Of a stretch of DNA of 64,000 nt, positions 45,886 through 55,330 are shown piece by piece. The stretch's first letter is position 1, and the number at the start of each line of letters is the position of its first letter. The position numbers and the translations under genes are program-made. The stretch covers positions 806,001-870,000 of the forward strand of contig NZ_CP015401.2 of NCBI RefSeq assembly GCF_001688725.2, in the 5' to 3' direction. The notes beneath the pieces are model-generated. The model had not been told where the DNA came from. It saw only the letters and a list, made by a program, of their open reading frames with translations, and ran no database searches. Origin of the DNA: Bacteroides caecimuris. GTDB taxonomy: Bacteria; Bacteroidota; Bacteroidia; Bacteroidales; Bacteroidaceae.

Positions 45886-46980
45886 ATGGAAGATAACAAG
45901 ATAAGGATAGGTATCACCCAGGGAGATATTAACGGGGTGGGCTATGAGGTGATTCTTAAGACATTTTCTGACCCTATGATGTTGGAACTATGTACTCCGA
46001 TCATTTACGGCTCACCGAAAGTAGCGGCTTATCATCGCAAAGCGTTGGATATACAGACCAATTTCAGCATTATCAACTCTGCTACCGAAGCGGTATGCAA
46101 CCGTTTGAGCGTGGTGAACTGCACGGATGATGAGGTGAAAGTGGAATTTTCCAAACTTGACCCCGAAGCCGGTAAAGCTGCGCTGGGGGCTTTGGAACGT
46201 GCCATCGAAGAATATCGCGAAGGGTTGATAGACGTTATCGTAACAGCTCCGATCAACAAACATACCATTCAGTCGGAAGAGTTTTCATTCCCCGGACATA
46301 CGGAATATATCGAAGAACGTCTGGGCAATGGTGGTAAGTCATTGATGATTTTGATGAAGAATGACTTCCGGGTGGCTTTGGTGACGACACATATCCCTGT
46401 CAGAGAGATCGCGACTACGATTACCAAAGAATTGATTCAGGAGAAACTGATGATATTCCATCGTTGTCTGAAACAGGATTTCGGTATCGGTGCTCCGCGT
46501 ATTGCGGTGCTCTCTCTCAATCCTCATGCCGGAGACGGTGGTTTGTTGGGAATGGAAGAGCAGGAGGTGATTATCCCTGCCATGAAAGAAATGGAAGAGA
46601 AAGGAATCCTTTGCTACGGTCCTTATGCTGCCGACGGCTTTATGGGTTCAGGCAATTATACTCATTTTGACGGTATCCTGGCGATGTATCACGATCAGGG
46701 GTTGGCTCCGTTCAAGGCCTTGGCTATGGAAGACGGGGTGAACTATACGGCAGGACTGCCGGTGGTACGTACTTCTCCGGCTCATGGAACGGCATACGAT
46801 ATTGCAGGCAAGGGAGTGGCTTGTGAAGATTCTTTCCGTCAGGCAATCTATGTTGCCATCGACGTGTTCCGTAATCGTCAGCGTGAAAAAGTGGCTCGTG
46901 CCAATCCGTTGCGTAAACAGTATTACGAGAAACGTGACGATAGTGATAAACTGAAGCTGGATACAGTAGACGAAGATTAA
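45886..46980 (+). CDS. pdxA: 4-hydroxythreonine-4-phosphate dehydrogenase
   Basis: A 364-residue enzyme of the DXP-dependent pyridoxal phosphate pathway that oxidises 4-phosphohydroxy-L-threonine with NAD. The N-terminal RIGITQGDINGVGYEVILK is the family start. TAPINKHTIQ, GHTEYIEERLG, YHDQGLAPFKALA and VRTSPAHGTAYDIAG carry the zinc- and substrate-binding residues. The start at MEDNKIRIGI is chosen; the longer frame overlaps the DUF4837 gene and is not conserved. Spacing is 4 bp to the gene before and about 9 bp to the next. Confidence 0.95.
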   Translation: MEDNKIRIGITQGDINGVGYEVILKTFSDPMMLELCTPIIYGSPKVAAYHRKALDIQTNFSIINSATEAVCNRLSVVNCTDDEVKVEFSKLDPEAGKAALGALERAIEEYREGLIDVIVTAPINKHTIQSEEFSFPGHTEYIEERLGNGGKSLMILMKNDFRVALVTTHIPVREIATTITKELIQEKLMIFHRCLKQDFGIGAPRIAVLSLNPHAGDGGLLGMEEQEVIIPAMKEMEEKGILCYGPYAADGFMGSGNYTHFDGILAMYHDQGLAPFKALAMEDGVNYTAGLPVVRTSPAHGTAYDIAGKGVACEDSFRQAIYVAIDVFRNRQREKVARANPLRKQYYEKRDDSDKLKLDTVDED

Positions 46981-46989
46981 AAACGAGTG

Positions 46990-48231
46990 ATGATGAAAGC
47001 AGAGATACAACAAGTGAAACAGCGTTTCGGTATTATTGGAAATACTGAAGCATTGTTGCGCGCTATAGATGTTGCCATTCAGGTAGCTCCTACCGATTTG
47101 TCTGTGCTGATTACCGGAGAAAGTGGAGTTGGAAAAGAAAGTTTTCCGCAGATTATTCATCAATATAGCCGGAGGAAGCACGGACAGTATATTGCTGTCA
47201 ACTGTGGCGCTATTCCGGAGGGTACGATTGATTCCGAACTGTTCGGACATGAGAAAGGTGCGTTTACCGGTGCGATTGGCGAACGGAAAGGGTACTTTGG
47301 CGAAGCCGATGGTGGTACTATTTTTCTTGATGAAGTAGGGGAGTTGCCGATGTCTACCCAGGCACGTTTGCTTCGTGTACTGGAGAGTGGCGAGTTTATG
47401 AAAGTAGGTTCGTCCAAAGTACAAAAAACGGATGTGCGTGTAGTGGCAGCTACCAATGTCAATCTGACACAAGCGATTGCAGACGGACGTTTCCGTGAAG
47501 ATTTATATTACCGGTTGAATACGGTGCCTATCCAGATACCACCTTTGCGTGAACGTGGTGACGATGTACTCCTGTTGTTCCGTAAGTTTTCCGCAGACTT
47601 TGCGGAGAAATACCGGATGCCTGCTATTCAGTTGACGGAGGATGCGAAGAAAGAGTTATTGGCTTACTCGTGGCCCGGAAACGTTCGTCAGTTGAAGAAC
47701 ATCACCGAACAAATATCTATCATTGAAACCAACAGGGAGATCTCTGCTGCTATCTTGCAGAATTATCTTCCTGTACAAAATACGCAACGTCTTCCCGCGC
47801 TGATGGGAACGCGTGAAAGTAAAGGCTTTGAGAGCGAACGGGAGATTCTTTATTCTGTTTTGTTCGATATGCGTCAGGAAGTGGCGGAGCTGAAGAAGAT
47901 GGTGCACAACCTGATGGCGGAACGTGCCGGACAGGTAGGGCAGGTAGGACAAATGGGAACGGTGGTTACTACTCCGGTAGTGACGGCGCATCAACCTTCG
48001 GTACCTGCTATCATTCACACCATGCAGCCTACGGTTTGCAAGGATGATGATGACATACAAGACACGGAAGAATATGTAGAAGAATCTCCGTTGTCACTGG
48101 ACGAAGTGGAGAAAGAAATGATACGCAAAGCACTTGAGAGGCATCATGGAAAGCGGAAGAGTGCTGCCAAGGACTTGAATATTTCCGAGCGTACACTTTA
48201 TAGAAAAATAAAAGAATATGGATTGGATTAA
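46990..48231 (+). CDS. Sigma-54-dependent response activator (AAA+ and Fis domains)
   Basis: About 413 residues. The protein starts almost directly with the sigma-54 interaction AAA+ domain. Walker A is GESGVGKES near residue 42, the sigma-54 contact loop is GAFTGAIGERKG, Walker B is GGTIFLDEVGELP, and YRLNTVPIQIPPLRERGDD follows. The C-terminal Fis helix-turn-helix is at about 370-412 (KRKSAAKDLNISERTLYRKI). There is no receiver or sensory domain, so activity must be controlled by level or by partners, as with PspF-like activators. A glycine/valine/glutamine-rich linker (RAGQVGQVGQMGTVV) separates the two parts. ATG at 46990 or 46993 are equally possible. It overlaps lptE by 14 bp. Confidence 0.92.
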   Translation: MMKAEIQQVKQRFGIIGNTEALLRAIDVAIQVAPTDLSVLITGESGVGKESFPQIIHQYSRRKHGQYIAVNCGAIPEGTIDSELFGHEKGAFTGAIGERKGYFGEADGGTIFLDEVGELPMSTQARLLRVLESGEFMKVGSSKVQKTDVRVVAATNVNLTQAIADGRFREDLYYRLNTVPIQIPPLRERGDDVLLLFRKFSADFAEKYRMPAIQLTEDAKKELLAYSWPGNVRQLKNITEQISIIETNREISAAILQNYLPVQNTQRLPALMGTRESKGFESEREILYSVLFDMRQEVAELKKMVHNLMAERAGQVGQVGQMGTVVTTPVVTAHQPSVPAIIHTMQPTVCKDDDDIQDTEEYVEESPLSLDEVEKEMIRKALERHHGKRKSAAKDLNISERTLYRKIKEYGLD

Positions 48232-48745
48232 GAAAATAATACGCCCTTTGTTACTGTTCGGCTTGCCGTTGGTAGTCATTGCGTGCACTGTTTCCTATAA
48301 GTTTAACGGATCGTCTATCAATTACGATAAGGTAAAGACCATTTCGATAGCCGACTTCCCGATCAAGTCGGAGTATGTGTATGCTCCGTTGGCAACCAAG
48401 TTCAATGAGGACCTGAAAGATATTTTCATCCGGCAGACCCGTCTGCAACTGCTCAAGCCGAATCAGAATGCCGACTTGCAGATTGACGGAGAAATCACGG
48501 GTTACAATCAGTACAACCAGGCAGTATCTGCCGATGGTTACTCTTCGGAGACGAAGTTGACTATCACCGTTAATGTACGTTTTGTCAACAACACCAATCA
48601 TGCCGAAGACTTTGAACAACAGTTTTCTGCGTTCCGTACCTACGACTCTAGCCAGTTGCTGACTGCCGTACAGGACGGATTGATTGCTGAAATGTCTAAA
48701 GAGATCACTGACCAAATTTTTAATGCAACTGTAGCAAACTGGTAA
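48218..48745 (+). CDS. lptE: LptE family lipoprotein
   Basis: A 175-residue protein. The first part (PLLLFGLPLVVIACTVSYKF) is a lipoprotein signal with its cysteine near residue 23. The core has the LptE pattern: TISIADFPIKSEYVYAPLA, then QNADLQIDGEITGYNQYNQA, and VRFVNNTNHAEDFEQQFSAF. LptE plugs the LptD barrel that inserts lipopolysaccharide into the outer membrane. It starts inside the end of the sigma-54 activator gene and is followed 5 bp later by the next gene, in the pdxA-secG run. Confidence 0.88.
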   Translation: MDWIKKIIRPLLLFGLPLVVIACTVSYKFNGSSINYDKVKTISIADFPIKSEYVYAPLATKFNEDLKDIFIRQTRLQLLKPNQNADLQIDGEITGYNQYNQAVSADGYSSETKLTITVNVRFVNNTNHAEDFEQQFSAFRTYDSSQLLTAVQDGLIAEMSKEITDQIFNATVANW

Positions 48746-48750
48746 TATAA

Positions 48751-49524
48751 ATGACTTCTGTTAACTTTCAACAATGGATTCAGCATCCCGAGACGCTGAA
48801 TAGGGATACTCTGTACGAACTGCGCAATCTTCTTGCGAGGTATCCGTATTTTCAATCACTTCGTCTGCTGTATCTGAAGAACCTGTATATTCTCCATGAT
48901 ATTAGTTTCGGTGGAGAACTGCGGAAAGCAGTTCTTTACATTGCAGACAGACGGCAGTTGTTCCGGTTGATTGAAGGTGACCGCTATGATGTGCAGGCAC
49001 GGAAAAAGGGAGTACCTCTCACGGAGGTGCTGAAAGACGAACCGTCTGTAGACCGCACATTAGCATTGATCGACGCTTTCTTGTCCACAGCCCCCGAAGA
49101 AGTGACTGCCCGGACCAGCTTCGACTATTCGATGGATTACACCTCTTATCTTTTGGAGGAGACTCCGGCTGCGGAACAGCCGGTCGAAGAAACGCCCAAA
49201 CTCAAAGGCTACGAACTGATTGACGACTTTATAGAAAAGAGCGAGAGCGATTCTCCCTTCTGCAAGAAACCTTTAAGAGAAGAAATGCCATCTTCGCCAA
49301 CCTCTTCGAACGAGCCAACCGAAGAAGAAACAATGAAGGAAGAAGAGGAAGATGACAGCTGTTTTACGGAAACTTTGGCAAAAATCTATGTTAAACAGCA
49401 ACGATATTCAAAAGCTCTTGAAATAATTAAAAAATTAAGCTTGAAATATCCAAAAAAAAATGCTTACTTTGCAGACCAAATCAGATTTTTGGAGAAATTG
49501 ATTATTAACGCTAATTCAAAATAA
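48751..49524 (+). CDS. Protein of unknown function with C-terminal TPR-like repeat
   Basis: A 257-residue cytosolic protein. Residues 1-110 are helical (TLYELRNLLARYPYFQSLRL). The middle (about 130-205) is acidic and low in order, with runs of glutamate (EEEEDDSCF). The end holds a TPR-like helix pair (LAKIYVKQQRYSKALEIIKK, LSLKYPKKNAYFADQI). It has no catalytic motif that I recognise. Its position between lptE (5 bp) and secG (6 bp) is seen here; it may help in envelope assembly, which is inference from neighbours only. Confidence 0.75.
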   Translation: MTSVNFQQWIQHPETLNRDTLYELRNLLARYPYFQSLRLLYLKNLYILHDISFGGELRKAVLYIADRRQLFRLIEGDRYDVQARKKGVPLTEVLKDEPSVDRTLALIDAFLSTAPEEVTARTSFDYSMDYTSYLLEETPAAEQPVEETPKLKGYELIDDFIEKSESDSPFCKKPLREEMPSSPTSSNEPTEEETMKEEEEDDSCFTETLAKIYVKQQRYSKALEIIKKLSLKYPKKNAYFADQIRFLEKLIINANSK

Positions 49525-49530
49525 CTAAAA

Positions 49531-49878
49531 ATGTACTTATTATTCGTTATCTTAATGGTTATTGCAGCCTTGTTGATGTGTTTCATCGTGCTGATTCAGA
49601 ACTCAAAAGGAGGCGGGCTTGCTTCTGGTTTCTCTTCATCTAACGCCATCATGGGTGTGCGCAAGACTACAGATTTTCTGGAAAAAGCAACATGGGGTTT
49701 AGCTATCTTCATGGTGGTAATGAGCATTGCTACTGCTTATGTAATTCCTAGTTCTGATGTTGCTAAAGACGCAGTGTTGGAACAGGCACAGAAAGAACAA
49801 CAGACTAACCCGTATAACTTACCCGCAGGTACGGCTGCACCGCAAACAAACGCAGTTCAGCAGGATTCTGTTAACTAA
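49531..49878 (+). CDS. secG: Preprotein translocase subunit SecG
   Basis: A 115-residue SecG. Two membrane spans (LLFVILMVIAALLMCFIVLI and WGLAIFMVVMSIATAYVI) flank the conserved cytosolic loop QNSKGGGLASGFSSSNAIMG, with the FLEKATW motif before the second span. It stimulates translocation by the SecYEG channel that SecA (also in this window) drives. A glutamine/alanine-rich tail follows. It is the last gene of the run, closed by a terminator. Confidence 0.95.
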   Translation: MYLLFVILMVIAALLMCFIVLIQNSKGGGLASGFSSSNAIMGVRKTTDFLEKATWGLAIFMVVMSIATAYVIPSSDVAKDAVLEQAQKEQQTNPYNLPAGTAAPQTNAVQQDSVN

Positions 49879-49922
49879 GTTTTGTTACGAGTCTAAAAAA
49901 ATATTGTGGTTAAATCCGTTCA

Positions 49923-49957
49923 AAAGAGATGTGGGTATTGCTTGCATCTCTTTTTTA
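49923..49957 (+). terminator. Terminator after secG
   Basis: AAGAGATG pairs with CATCTCTT, followed by a T-run; the loop is 13 nt. Confidence 0.85.
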
Positions 49958-49979
49958 TTAACATAAAACAAAAAAAACT

Positions 49980-51626
49980 GTGAAAACAACATTAAGAGAT
50001 TCGGCAGCGATGCGATGGACCGTATTGCTGTTTCTGGCGTTTGCCATGTTCTGTTCATACATATTTATGGACATACTTTCTCCCATTAAAGATTTGATGC
50101 AATCCACACGTGGTTGGGACTCTACCGCCTTCGGTACGATGCAGGGTTCGGAAACTTTCTTGAACGTATTTGTATTCTTCCTTATTTTTGCGGGAATCAT
50201 TCTCGACAAGATGGGCGTGCGTTTTACGGCTGTTTTATCGGGTGTGGTGATGCTGGTCGGAGCGGTTATCAACTGGTATGCCGTGACTACCGCCTTTGCC
50301 GGAAGCGATCTGGAGACTTGGTTTAATAACAATCTCAATTATATTCCGGTGTTCGATGAACTCGGTATTTCTCCTTTCTACAGGGGGATGCCTGCATCGG
50401 CAAAACTGTCTGCTGTGGGCTTCATGATATTCGGTTGTGGAGTTGAGATGGCAGGAATAACCGTTTCACGCGGTATTGTGAAGTGGTTTAAAGGTCGCGA
50501 GATGGCGTTAGCTATGGGGTCGGAGATGGCACTGGCACGCTTGGGAGTGGCTACATGTATGATTTTCTCACCGGTGTTTGCCAAGTTAGGTGGTGTCATT
50601 GATGTATCCCGTTCGGTAGCTTTCGGAGTTGTATTGTTGATGATAGCACTAATCATGTTCATTGTTTACTTCTTTATGGACAAAAAACTGGATGCACAAA
50701 CCGGTGAAGCGGAAGAGAAAGACGATCCGTTTAAGATTAGTGATTTGGGTACGATTCTTAAAAGTAGCGGTTTTTGGTTGGTGGCGTTATTGTGCGTGCT
50801 TTACTATTCAGCCATTCTCCCGTTCCAAAAGTATGCCGTTAATATGTTGCAGTGTAATCTGACGTTTACCGAAGTGTCGCCCGATTCTTTTTGGGCTACC
50901 AATACGGTGACTATTATTCAGTATTGCATCATGTTGGTGGTGGCTGCTGCTGCGTTTGCCAGCAACTTCTCGAAGAGTAAGAATTTGAAATCGGGGCTGT
51001 TGATGTTGGCGGTGGTAGCTTTGGTGGTGTTCTGTTATATGGGGTATATGCGTCAGAGTGCAGAGACGGTATTTGCCGTATTCCCTCTTTTGGCTGTTGG
51101 CATTACGCCGATTTTGGGTAACTATGTAGATCACAAAGGAAAAGCGGCGTCCATGCTGGTCATGGGATCTGTGCTGCTTATCCTCTGTCATCTTACTTTT
51201 GCATTCGTGTTGCCTGGTTTCAAAGGCAATCCGGTGGGTGGAATCATCGTTGCTTACCTCACTATCCTGGTGTTGGGAGCCAGTTTCTCGTTGGTTCCGG
51301 CTTCTTTGTGGCCGAGTGTGCCGAAATTGGTGGATGCAAAGATTATCGGTAGCGCGTATGCATTGATATTCTGGATACAGAACATCGGGTTGTGGCTTTT
51401 CCCGTTGCTTATCGGTAAGGTGCTCGACCGTACGAATCCGCAACTTGTCAGCGATTTGAAGAATGGTGTGATTACTCCCGAAGAGGCGGCTACTGCATAT
51501 GACTATACGGCACCGTTGGTGATGTTGGCATGTCTTGGAGGGGCGGCACTGATTCTTGGTTTCGTGCTTAAGATAGTCGACAAGAAGAAGGGTTACGGAC
51601 TGGAAGAACCCAATATAAAAGAATGA
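49980..51626 (+). CDS. Major facilitator superfamily transporter
   Basis: A 548-residue protein with about 12 membrane spans (WTVLLFLAFAMFCSYIFMDI at the start, then FVFFLIFAGIILDKMGVRFT with the A-motif-like loop DKMGVR). Two larger hydrophilic loops are present: one at about residues 100-135 outside and one near 235 inside. The start codon is GTG at 49980. The substrate is not evident; organic anion or sugar-phosphate import are both possible. It lies after the secG terminator and 25 bp before the PqqD-like gene. Confidence 0.85.
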   Translation: MKTTLRDSAAMRWTVLLFLAFAMFCSYIFMDILSPIKDLMQSTRGWDSTAFGTMQGSETFLNVFVFFLIFAGIILDKMGVRFTAVLSGVVMLVGAVINWYAVTTAFAGSDLETWFNNNLNYIPVFDELGISPFYRGMPASAKLSAVGFMIFGCGVEMAGITVSRGIVKWFKGREMALAMGSEMALARLGVATCMIFSPVFAKLGGVIDVSRSVAFGVVLLMIALIMFIVYFFMDKKLDAQTGEAEEKDDPFKISDLGTILKSSGFWLVALLCVLYYSAILPFQKYAVNMLQCNLTFTEVSPDSFWATNTVTIIQYCIMLVVAAAAFASNFSKSKNLKSGLLMLAVVALVVFCYMGYMRQSAETVFAVFPLLAVGITPILGNYVDHKGKAASMLVMGSVLLILCHLTFAFVLPGFKGNPVGGIIVAYLTILVLGASFSLVPASLWPSVPKLVDAKIIGSAYALIFWIQNIGLWLFPLLIGKVLDRTNPQLVSDLKNGVITPEEAATAYDYTAPLVMLACLGGAALILGFVLKIVDKKKGYGLEEPNIKE

Positions 51627-51651
51627 TGTTATATGTAATAAAGAAAAACTG

Positions 51652-52002
51652 ATGGCTGCTAAAGAGAAGATCAACCTGTTAGAGGTCATTCCCTGTCGCA
51701 GTGAACATATTACAGCAAAAAGGGAAGGGGAGACAATGGTGCTCTCCTTTCCTCGTTTTAAATATCCGTGGATGCAACGCTTCCTTGTGCCGAAAGGAAT
51801 GTCGAAAGAACTTCATGTACAATTGGAAGAACACGGTACGGCTGTATGGGAACTGATAGATGGAAAACGCAATGTTCGTGAGATTATAGAAAAACTCGCA
51901 GACCACTTTCAAAATGAAGAGGGCTACGAGTCGCGTGTATCGGCTTATCTTTCTCAAATGCAGAAAGATGGATTTATAAAACTGGTGATACCAGTCGCAT
52001 AA
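51652..52002 (+). CDS. PqqD family protein
   Basis: A 116-residue protein whose C-terminal 75 residues show the PqqD fold: GTAVWELIDGKRNVREIIEK, then LADHFQNEEGYESRVSAYLS. PqqD-like domains bind precursor peptides for radical-SAM maturases. No radical-SAM peptide maturase or precursor lies next to it here, so it may have a stand-alone role. It follows the MFS gene by 25 bp and converges with the gene at 52017. Confidence 0.85.
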   Translation: MAAKEKINLLEVIPCRSEHITAKREGETMVLSFPRFKYPWMQRFLVPKGMSKELHVQLEEHGTAVWELIDGKRNVREIIEKLADHFQNEEGYESRVSAYLSQMQKDGFIKLVIPVA

Positions 52003-52016
52003 ATAGGAATTATCAT

Positions 52017-52301
52017 TTATTTGATAAATACAGCCCAAAGTATGACGGCAATTGCTATCAGGACCCCCATGATAATAAGCGTTCCCCAAACAAAATAATT
52101 GCTGTCTTTCTCTTTCTTTTTCTCCGAGTCGTGGATGATACGTTCCATTTCTTCGGGAGTGGTGTTGGGTAATGGATAAGGTTCGTTGGTGCGGTTTAGA
52201 TGCTTCAACTTATCGTTAGCACGTTCACGACGTAGGCGGGAAGCTTCCCGTCCTTCACTAAGCCGACGTATCATGTCGAGCATATATCCTTCACCACCCA
52301 T
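52017..52301 (-). CDS. Small C-terminally anchored membrane protein
   Basis: A 94-residue protein with an arginine-rich N-terminal helix (MIRRLSEGREASRLRRERAN) and one C-terminal membrane span (about residues 72-92, VWGTLIIMGVLIAIAVILWA). The charged head would stay in the cytosol. I do not recognise the family. It lies 36 bp downstream of the DUF4831 gene on the same strand. Confidence 0.65.
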   Translation of the reverse strand: MGGEGYMLDMIRRLSEGREASRLRRERANDKLKHLNRTNEPYPLPNTTPEEMERIIHDSEKKKEKDSNYFVWGTLIIMGVLIAIAVILWAVFIK

Positions 52302-52337
52302 ATTCTTTGTTTTTTAGAAGTTTAGTTCCTCGTTTTT

Positions 52338-53405
52338 CTATTTCCCTTCTTCTCTGTCCACTTTGAGCAATCCTCCCGTATTCGGATCAAAATAAACTTT
52401 GATGGTAGAATTCTTGTTGAACAAAACCGGAGCCAGATATTCTATCACACCGAATTGAGTAATAGGAAGCTCACCTTCGTAAAGTTTCTTTTTACCATCG
52501 GTCAGTGTAACCAGAGCTTGTCCGGGCACGTTGTAGGCGATTCCATCCAAATCTTTCTTCTTCTTACCGTCTTCCTGTGGTATCTTGACCGATTTCAGGT
52601 CTTTCAGACTGATATAAAACGGAGTTCCTGCCAAATCATGGTTGGCAACTACACCTAACTTCTTCGAGAAGCGGAAGGCAACTTCATTGTTGAATTCCTT
52701 GTCAGGAGTAAGGCGGACGGTGAATGTTCTCTCTTCTTTGTTGCAGGTGCCGGAGAACATTTGTGTCATGGCTTCTTCCTGTGCATTCAGGTTGTCGAGC
52801 ATAATTTTAAGCTGTGCTCCGTCTGAAGGCATATTGTCAGCCTGTCCGCGCAATAAGGCATTTTTGCTTTCGCGGATGTTATAGATCTCTTTAGCCACCA
52901 GCTCGGCCATCTTAGCGGTAGAGCTGGCCATTAGAATCTCTTCGGTCAGGAATTCGCGAGGATTTGCTTTCTTTTGGAGGACTGCGGGAGCGGGAGCAGT
53001 TTTTTTGCCTGCACTGCTGTTGCTGTAAGGAACATTGATCGTTTTCACAATGCCATCCTCTGTCAGTTCCATGAGCGGTGCTACTGTCTTATCCTTCAAT
53101 TTTACGAAATACGTAGTTTCGCTGTTGGGCACACCTACGGATTTCACTTTTACGCTAGCCAGTTCCCAATACTCTTCAGAGTTGGCGGAGACGTTAGTCA
53201 GTCGCAGGTAACGATCAGCATATTTGCTGAATTCTCCGGGAGTATAGTTGACTTTGTTAGCTTTTATTTCAAGTTCTATTAGGGTTTTGGGAAGACTGTA
53301 AACCACTCCATAGTCTTTTCCCTGGGTAACTCCCGTCAGTACTTCGGTTTGCGCATAGGCGGACGTTGTCATAAGTAGTCCTGCTGCTATAATCAACTTT
53401 TTCAT
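52338..53405 (-). CDS. DUF4831 family exported protein
   Basis: A 355-residue protein with a signal peptide (MKKLIIAAGLLMTTSAYAQ). The mature part starts TEVLTGVTQGKDYGVVYSLP and continues GEFSKYADRYLRLTN, AELVAKEIYNIRESKNALLR and CNKEERTFTVRLTP, all typical of DUF4831. The function is unknown. The start is set at 53405. The extra 11 residues of the longer frame precede the signal peptide, and a -7 box lies at 53436-53443. Confidence 0.85.
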   Translation of the reverse strand: MKKLIIAAGLLMTTSAYAQTEVLTGVTQGKDYGVVYSLPKTLIELEIKANKVNYTPGEFSKYADRYLRLTNVSANSEEYWELASVKVKSVGVPNSETTYFVKLKDKTVAPLMELTEDGIVKTINVPYSNSSAGKKTAPAPAVLQKKANPREFLTEEILMASSTAKMAELVAKEIYNIRESKNALLRGQADNMPSDGAQLKIMLDNLNAQEEAMTQMFSGTCNKEERTFTVRLTPDKEFNNEVAFRFSKKLGVVANHDLAGTPFYISLKDLKSVKIPQEDGKKKKDLDGIAYNVPGQALVTLTDGKKKLYEGELPITQFGVIEYLAPVLFNKNSTIKVYFDPNTGGLLKVDREEGK

Positions 53406-53435
53406 ATTCGGTTCTTTTTTAACTGGTTTTGAAAA

Positions 53436-53443
53436 CAAAGTTA
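53436..53443 (-). promoter_or_regulatory. -7 box of the DUF4831 gene
   Basis: The minus strand reads TAACTTTG, 30 bp upstream of the ATG. The longer reading frame from 53438 would start within this box. Confidence 0.55.
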
Positions 53444-53478
53444 ATGAAGTTATTGAAAAAAGGGGAAGTTCTTAACTT

Positions 53479-54990
53479 TTATTCGCTTACAAGTCGCCAG
53501 GCTGTCGGCAGACAGGTGATAATATCGCTGGCTATCAGTCCAATCATTCCTTGTTTCTTTTGAGCGACATCGCCCGCCAATCCGTGAATGTACGTGCCGA
53601 TTTTAGCGGCTTCTTCGGTGGGATAACCTTGGGCGAGCAGCGCCAAGATTACTCCGGTCAGTACGTCACCGCTACCTCCGGTTGCCATTCCCGGATTTCC
53701 GGTCGGGTTGAAGAAACATTTACCTTCGGGAGTGATGATGGCGGAGTAGGCTCCTTTTAAGATAATGTGGACATGGGCGGTACGCGCCAGTTCGCAAGCC
53801 TTCATCAGACGTTCGTAAGAGTCTTGGCATTTGCCGGTCAGACGTTCCAGTTCTTTCGGATGCGGGGTGAGGATGGAACCCTTCGGCAGGTGGGTAAGGG
53901 CATGGCGGTGGTTGGCGAGGATATTAAGAGCGTCGGCATCCACTACAACAGGAGTCTGGCAATGTTCCAGTTGCTCCAACAAGGCAGCTTCCGTTTCCTC
54001 GTTTCGTCCCAGTCCCGGACCGATGCCGACTGCTTGATAGTCGTCCGTGTCGGTCGGTACGGCAAAACAGGTTTCGTTGATGTCGGTTTCTACGATTGCT
54101 TCGGGTATGGAGGTCTGCAAGATGTCGTTGTTGCACATGGGTGCATGAACAGTCAGCAACCCTACTCCCGAACGGAGGCAGGCGCGGGCAGCGAGAACAG
54201 AGGCTCCTGCCATTCCTTTTGAACCGGCAATCAATAGTGCATGGCCGAAGTTTCCTTTGTGGGCAAACTGTTTGCGTGGCTTGATGAGTGAACGGATTTC
54301 CTCTATTTCCAACATTTCGTAGTTCGTTTCCATCTCTTCAATGCCGTCTTCGCTCAATTGGATGTCCAGCACTTCCCATTCTCCGACAAATTCCGTGTTC
54401 TCTGCGAAAAGAAAGGCGAGCTTCGGCAGTTGCAGACTGAAAGTCACATCGGCACGGATAATATTAGCTTTTACGTTGAATGTATTTTCTTCTCCCATCA
54501 GTCCGGAAGGGATGTCGATGGCTACTACCATGGCAGGAGAGGAATTGATGTATTTCACTACGGCAGCGAATCCTCCGCTCAACGGTTTGTTCAGACCTGA
54601 ACCGAATAATCCGTCGATTACCAGATGGTCGGGCGTCAGGGCGGGAGGTACGAATTGAGTGCTGATTTCGTGGAATTTTATTTCTTCCATCATTTCTACC
54701 AGTTCTTTATTGGTCTGGCAGTCGGGTGAAAGTTCTCCTTTCGTGTTGAAGAGAAATACTTCGATTTTATATCCTTTTTCAGCCATCATGCGGGCTACGG
54801 CGAGTGCGTCTCCGCCATTATTCCCCGGTCCGGCAAAGATAGTGACCGGCGTTTCCGTATTCCATCTGTCTGTGATGGCTTTTGTTAATGCGGTTGCTGC
54901 ACGTTCCATCAGATCGATTGATGCAATAGGTTCGTTCTCAATGGTATAAGCGTCCAATTTCTTGATACTGCTGCTTGGAAATATTTTCAT
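53479..54990 (-). CDS. nnr: Bifunctional NAD(P)H-hydrate epimerase/dehydratase
   Basis: A 503-residue fusion that repairs damaged, hydrated NAD(P)H. The N-terminal YjeF-like epimerase domain spans about residues 1-215 (IFAGPGNNGGDALAVARMMA, VIDGLFGSGLNKPLSG, VAIDIPSGLMGEE). The C-terminal ribokinase-like dehydratase spans about 235-500 (HKGNFGHALLIAGSKGMAGA, VVDADALNILANH, STILTPHPKE-like stretch, and NPGMATGGSGDVLTGVILAL with the catalytic GSGD). The length is normal. It is transcribed alone, with a -7 box 28 bp upstream. Confidence 0.95.
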   Translation of the reverse strand: MKIFPSSSIKKLDAYTIENEPIASIDLMERAATALTKAITDRWNTETPVTIFAGPGNNGGDALAVARMMAEKGYKIEVFLFNTKGELSPDCQTNKELVEMMEEIKFHEISTQFVPPALTPDHLVIDGLFGSGLNKPLSGGFAAVVKYINSSPAMVVAIDIPSGLMGEENTFNVKANIIRADVTFSLQLPKLAFLFAENTEFVGEWEVLDIQLSEDGIEEMETNYEMLEIEEIRSLIKPRKQFAHKGNFGHALLIAGSKGMAGASVLAARACLRSGVGLLTVHAPMCNNDILQTSIPEAIVETDINETCFAVPTDTDDYQAVGIGPGLGRNEETEAALLEQLEHCQTPVVVDADALNILANHRHALTHLPKGSILTPHPKELERLTGKCQDSYERLMKACELARTAHVHIILKGAYSAIITPEGKCFFNPTGNPGMATGGSGDVLTGVILALLAQGYPTEEAAKIGTYIHGLAGDVAQKKQGMIGLIASDIITCLPTAWRLVSE

Positions 54991-55017
54991 TGCGATGTTC
55001 TTTTAGTTTTCGGATTA

Positions 55018-55025
55018 CAAATGTA
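55018..55025 (-). promoter_or_regulatory. -7 box of nnr
   Basis: The minus strand reads TACATTTG, 27 bp upstream of the ATG. Confidence 0.55.
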
Positions 55026-55122
55026 CATGATTCTTCTGACTTTTCCCGTTTGTTGTGGGAAGAAAACCATCTTTACAGGCATTTATTTCTCAGGCTTTCC
55101 TGCGAAAGATTTCTTCATTGCA

Positions 55123-55277
55123 TTTCTCATATTCTCATAGTTTTTAGATAAATGGAAGATAATCAAATAGATATCTTATGAGAAACACTTTTCCAAAACG
55201 GTGTTTCTCATAAGTTTTCTCCTATTTTAGCTCAAAATCCACCTTATTCTCATAGTGTTTCAGGGTATTTCTCATAG
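55123..55277. repeat. Cluster of TTCTCATA words with a perfect hairpin
   Basis: CTTATGAGAAACAC (55175-55188) and GTGTTTCTCATAAG (55201-55214) form a perfect 14-bp stem with a 12-nt loop. Further copies of TTCTCATA lie at 55125, 55132, 55247 and 55269, and one inverted copy (TATGAGAA) at 55541. The spacer 54991-55698 contains no gene that I can support. Confidence 0.6.
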
Positions 55278-55330
55278 TCAAATTGGATAAAATAACGGCT
55301 TCTTGCTTGAAGATGCTCCTTAGTTCCGAT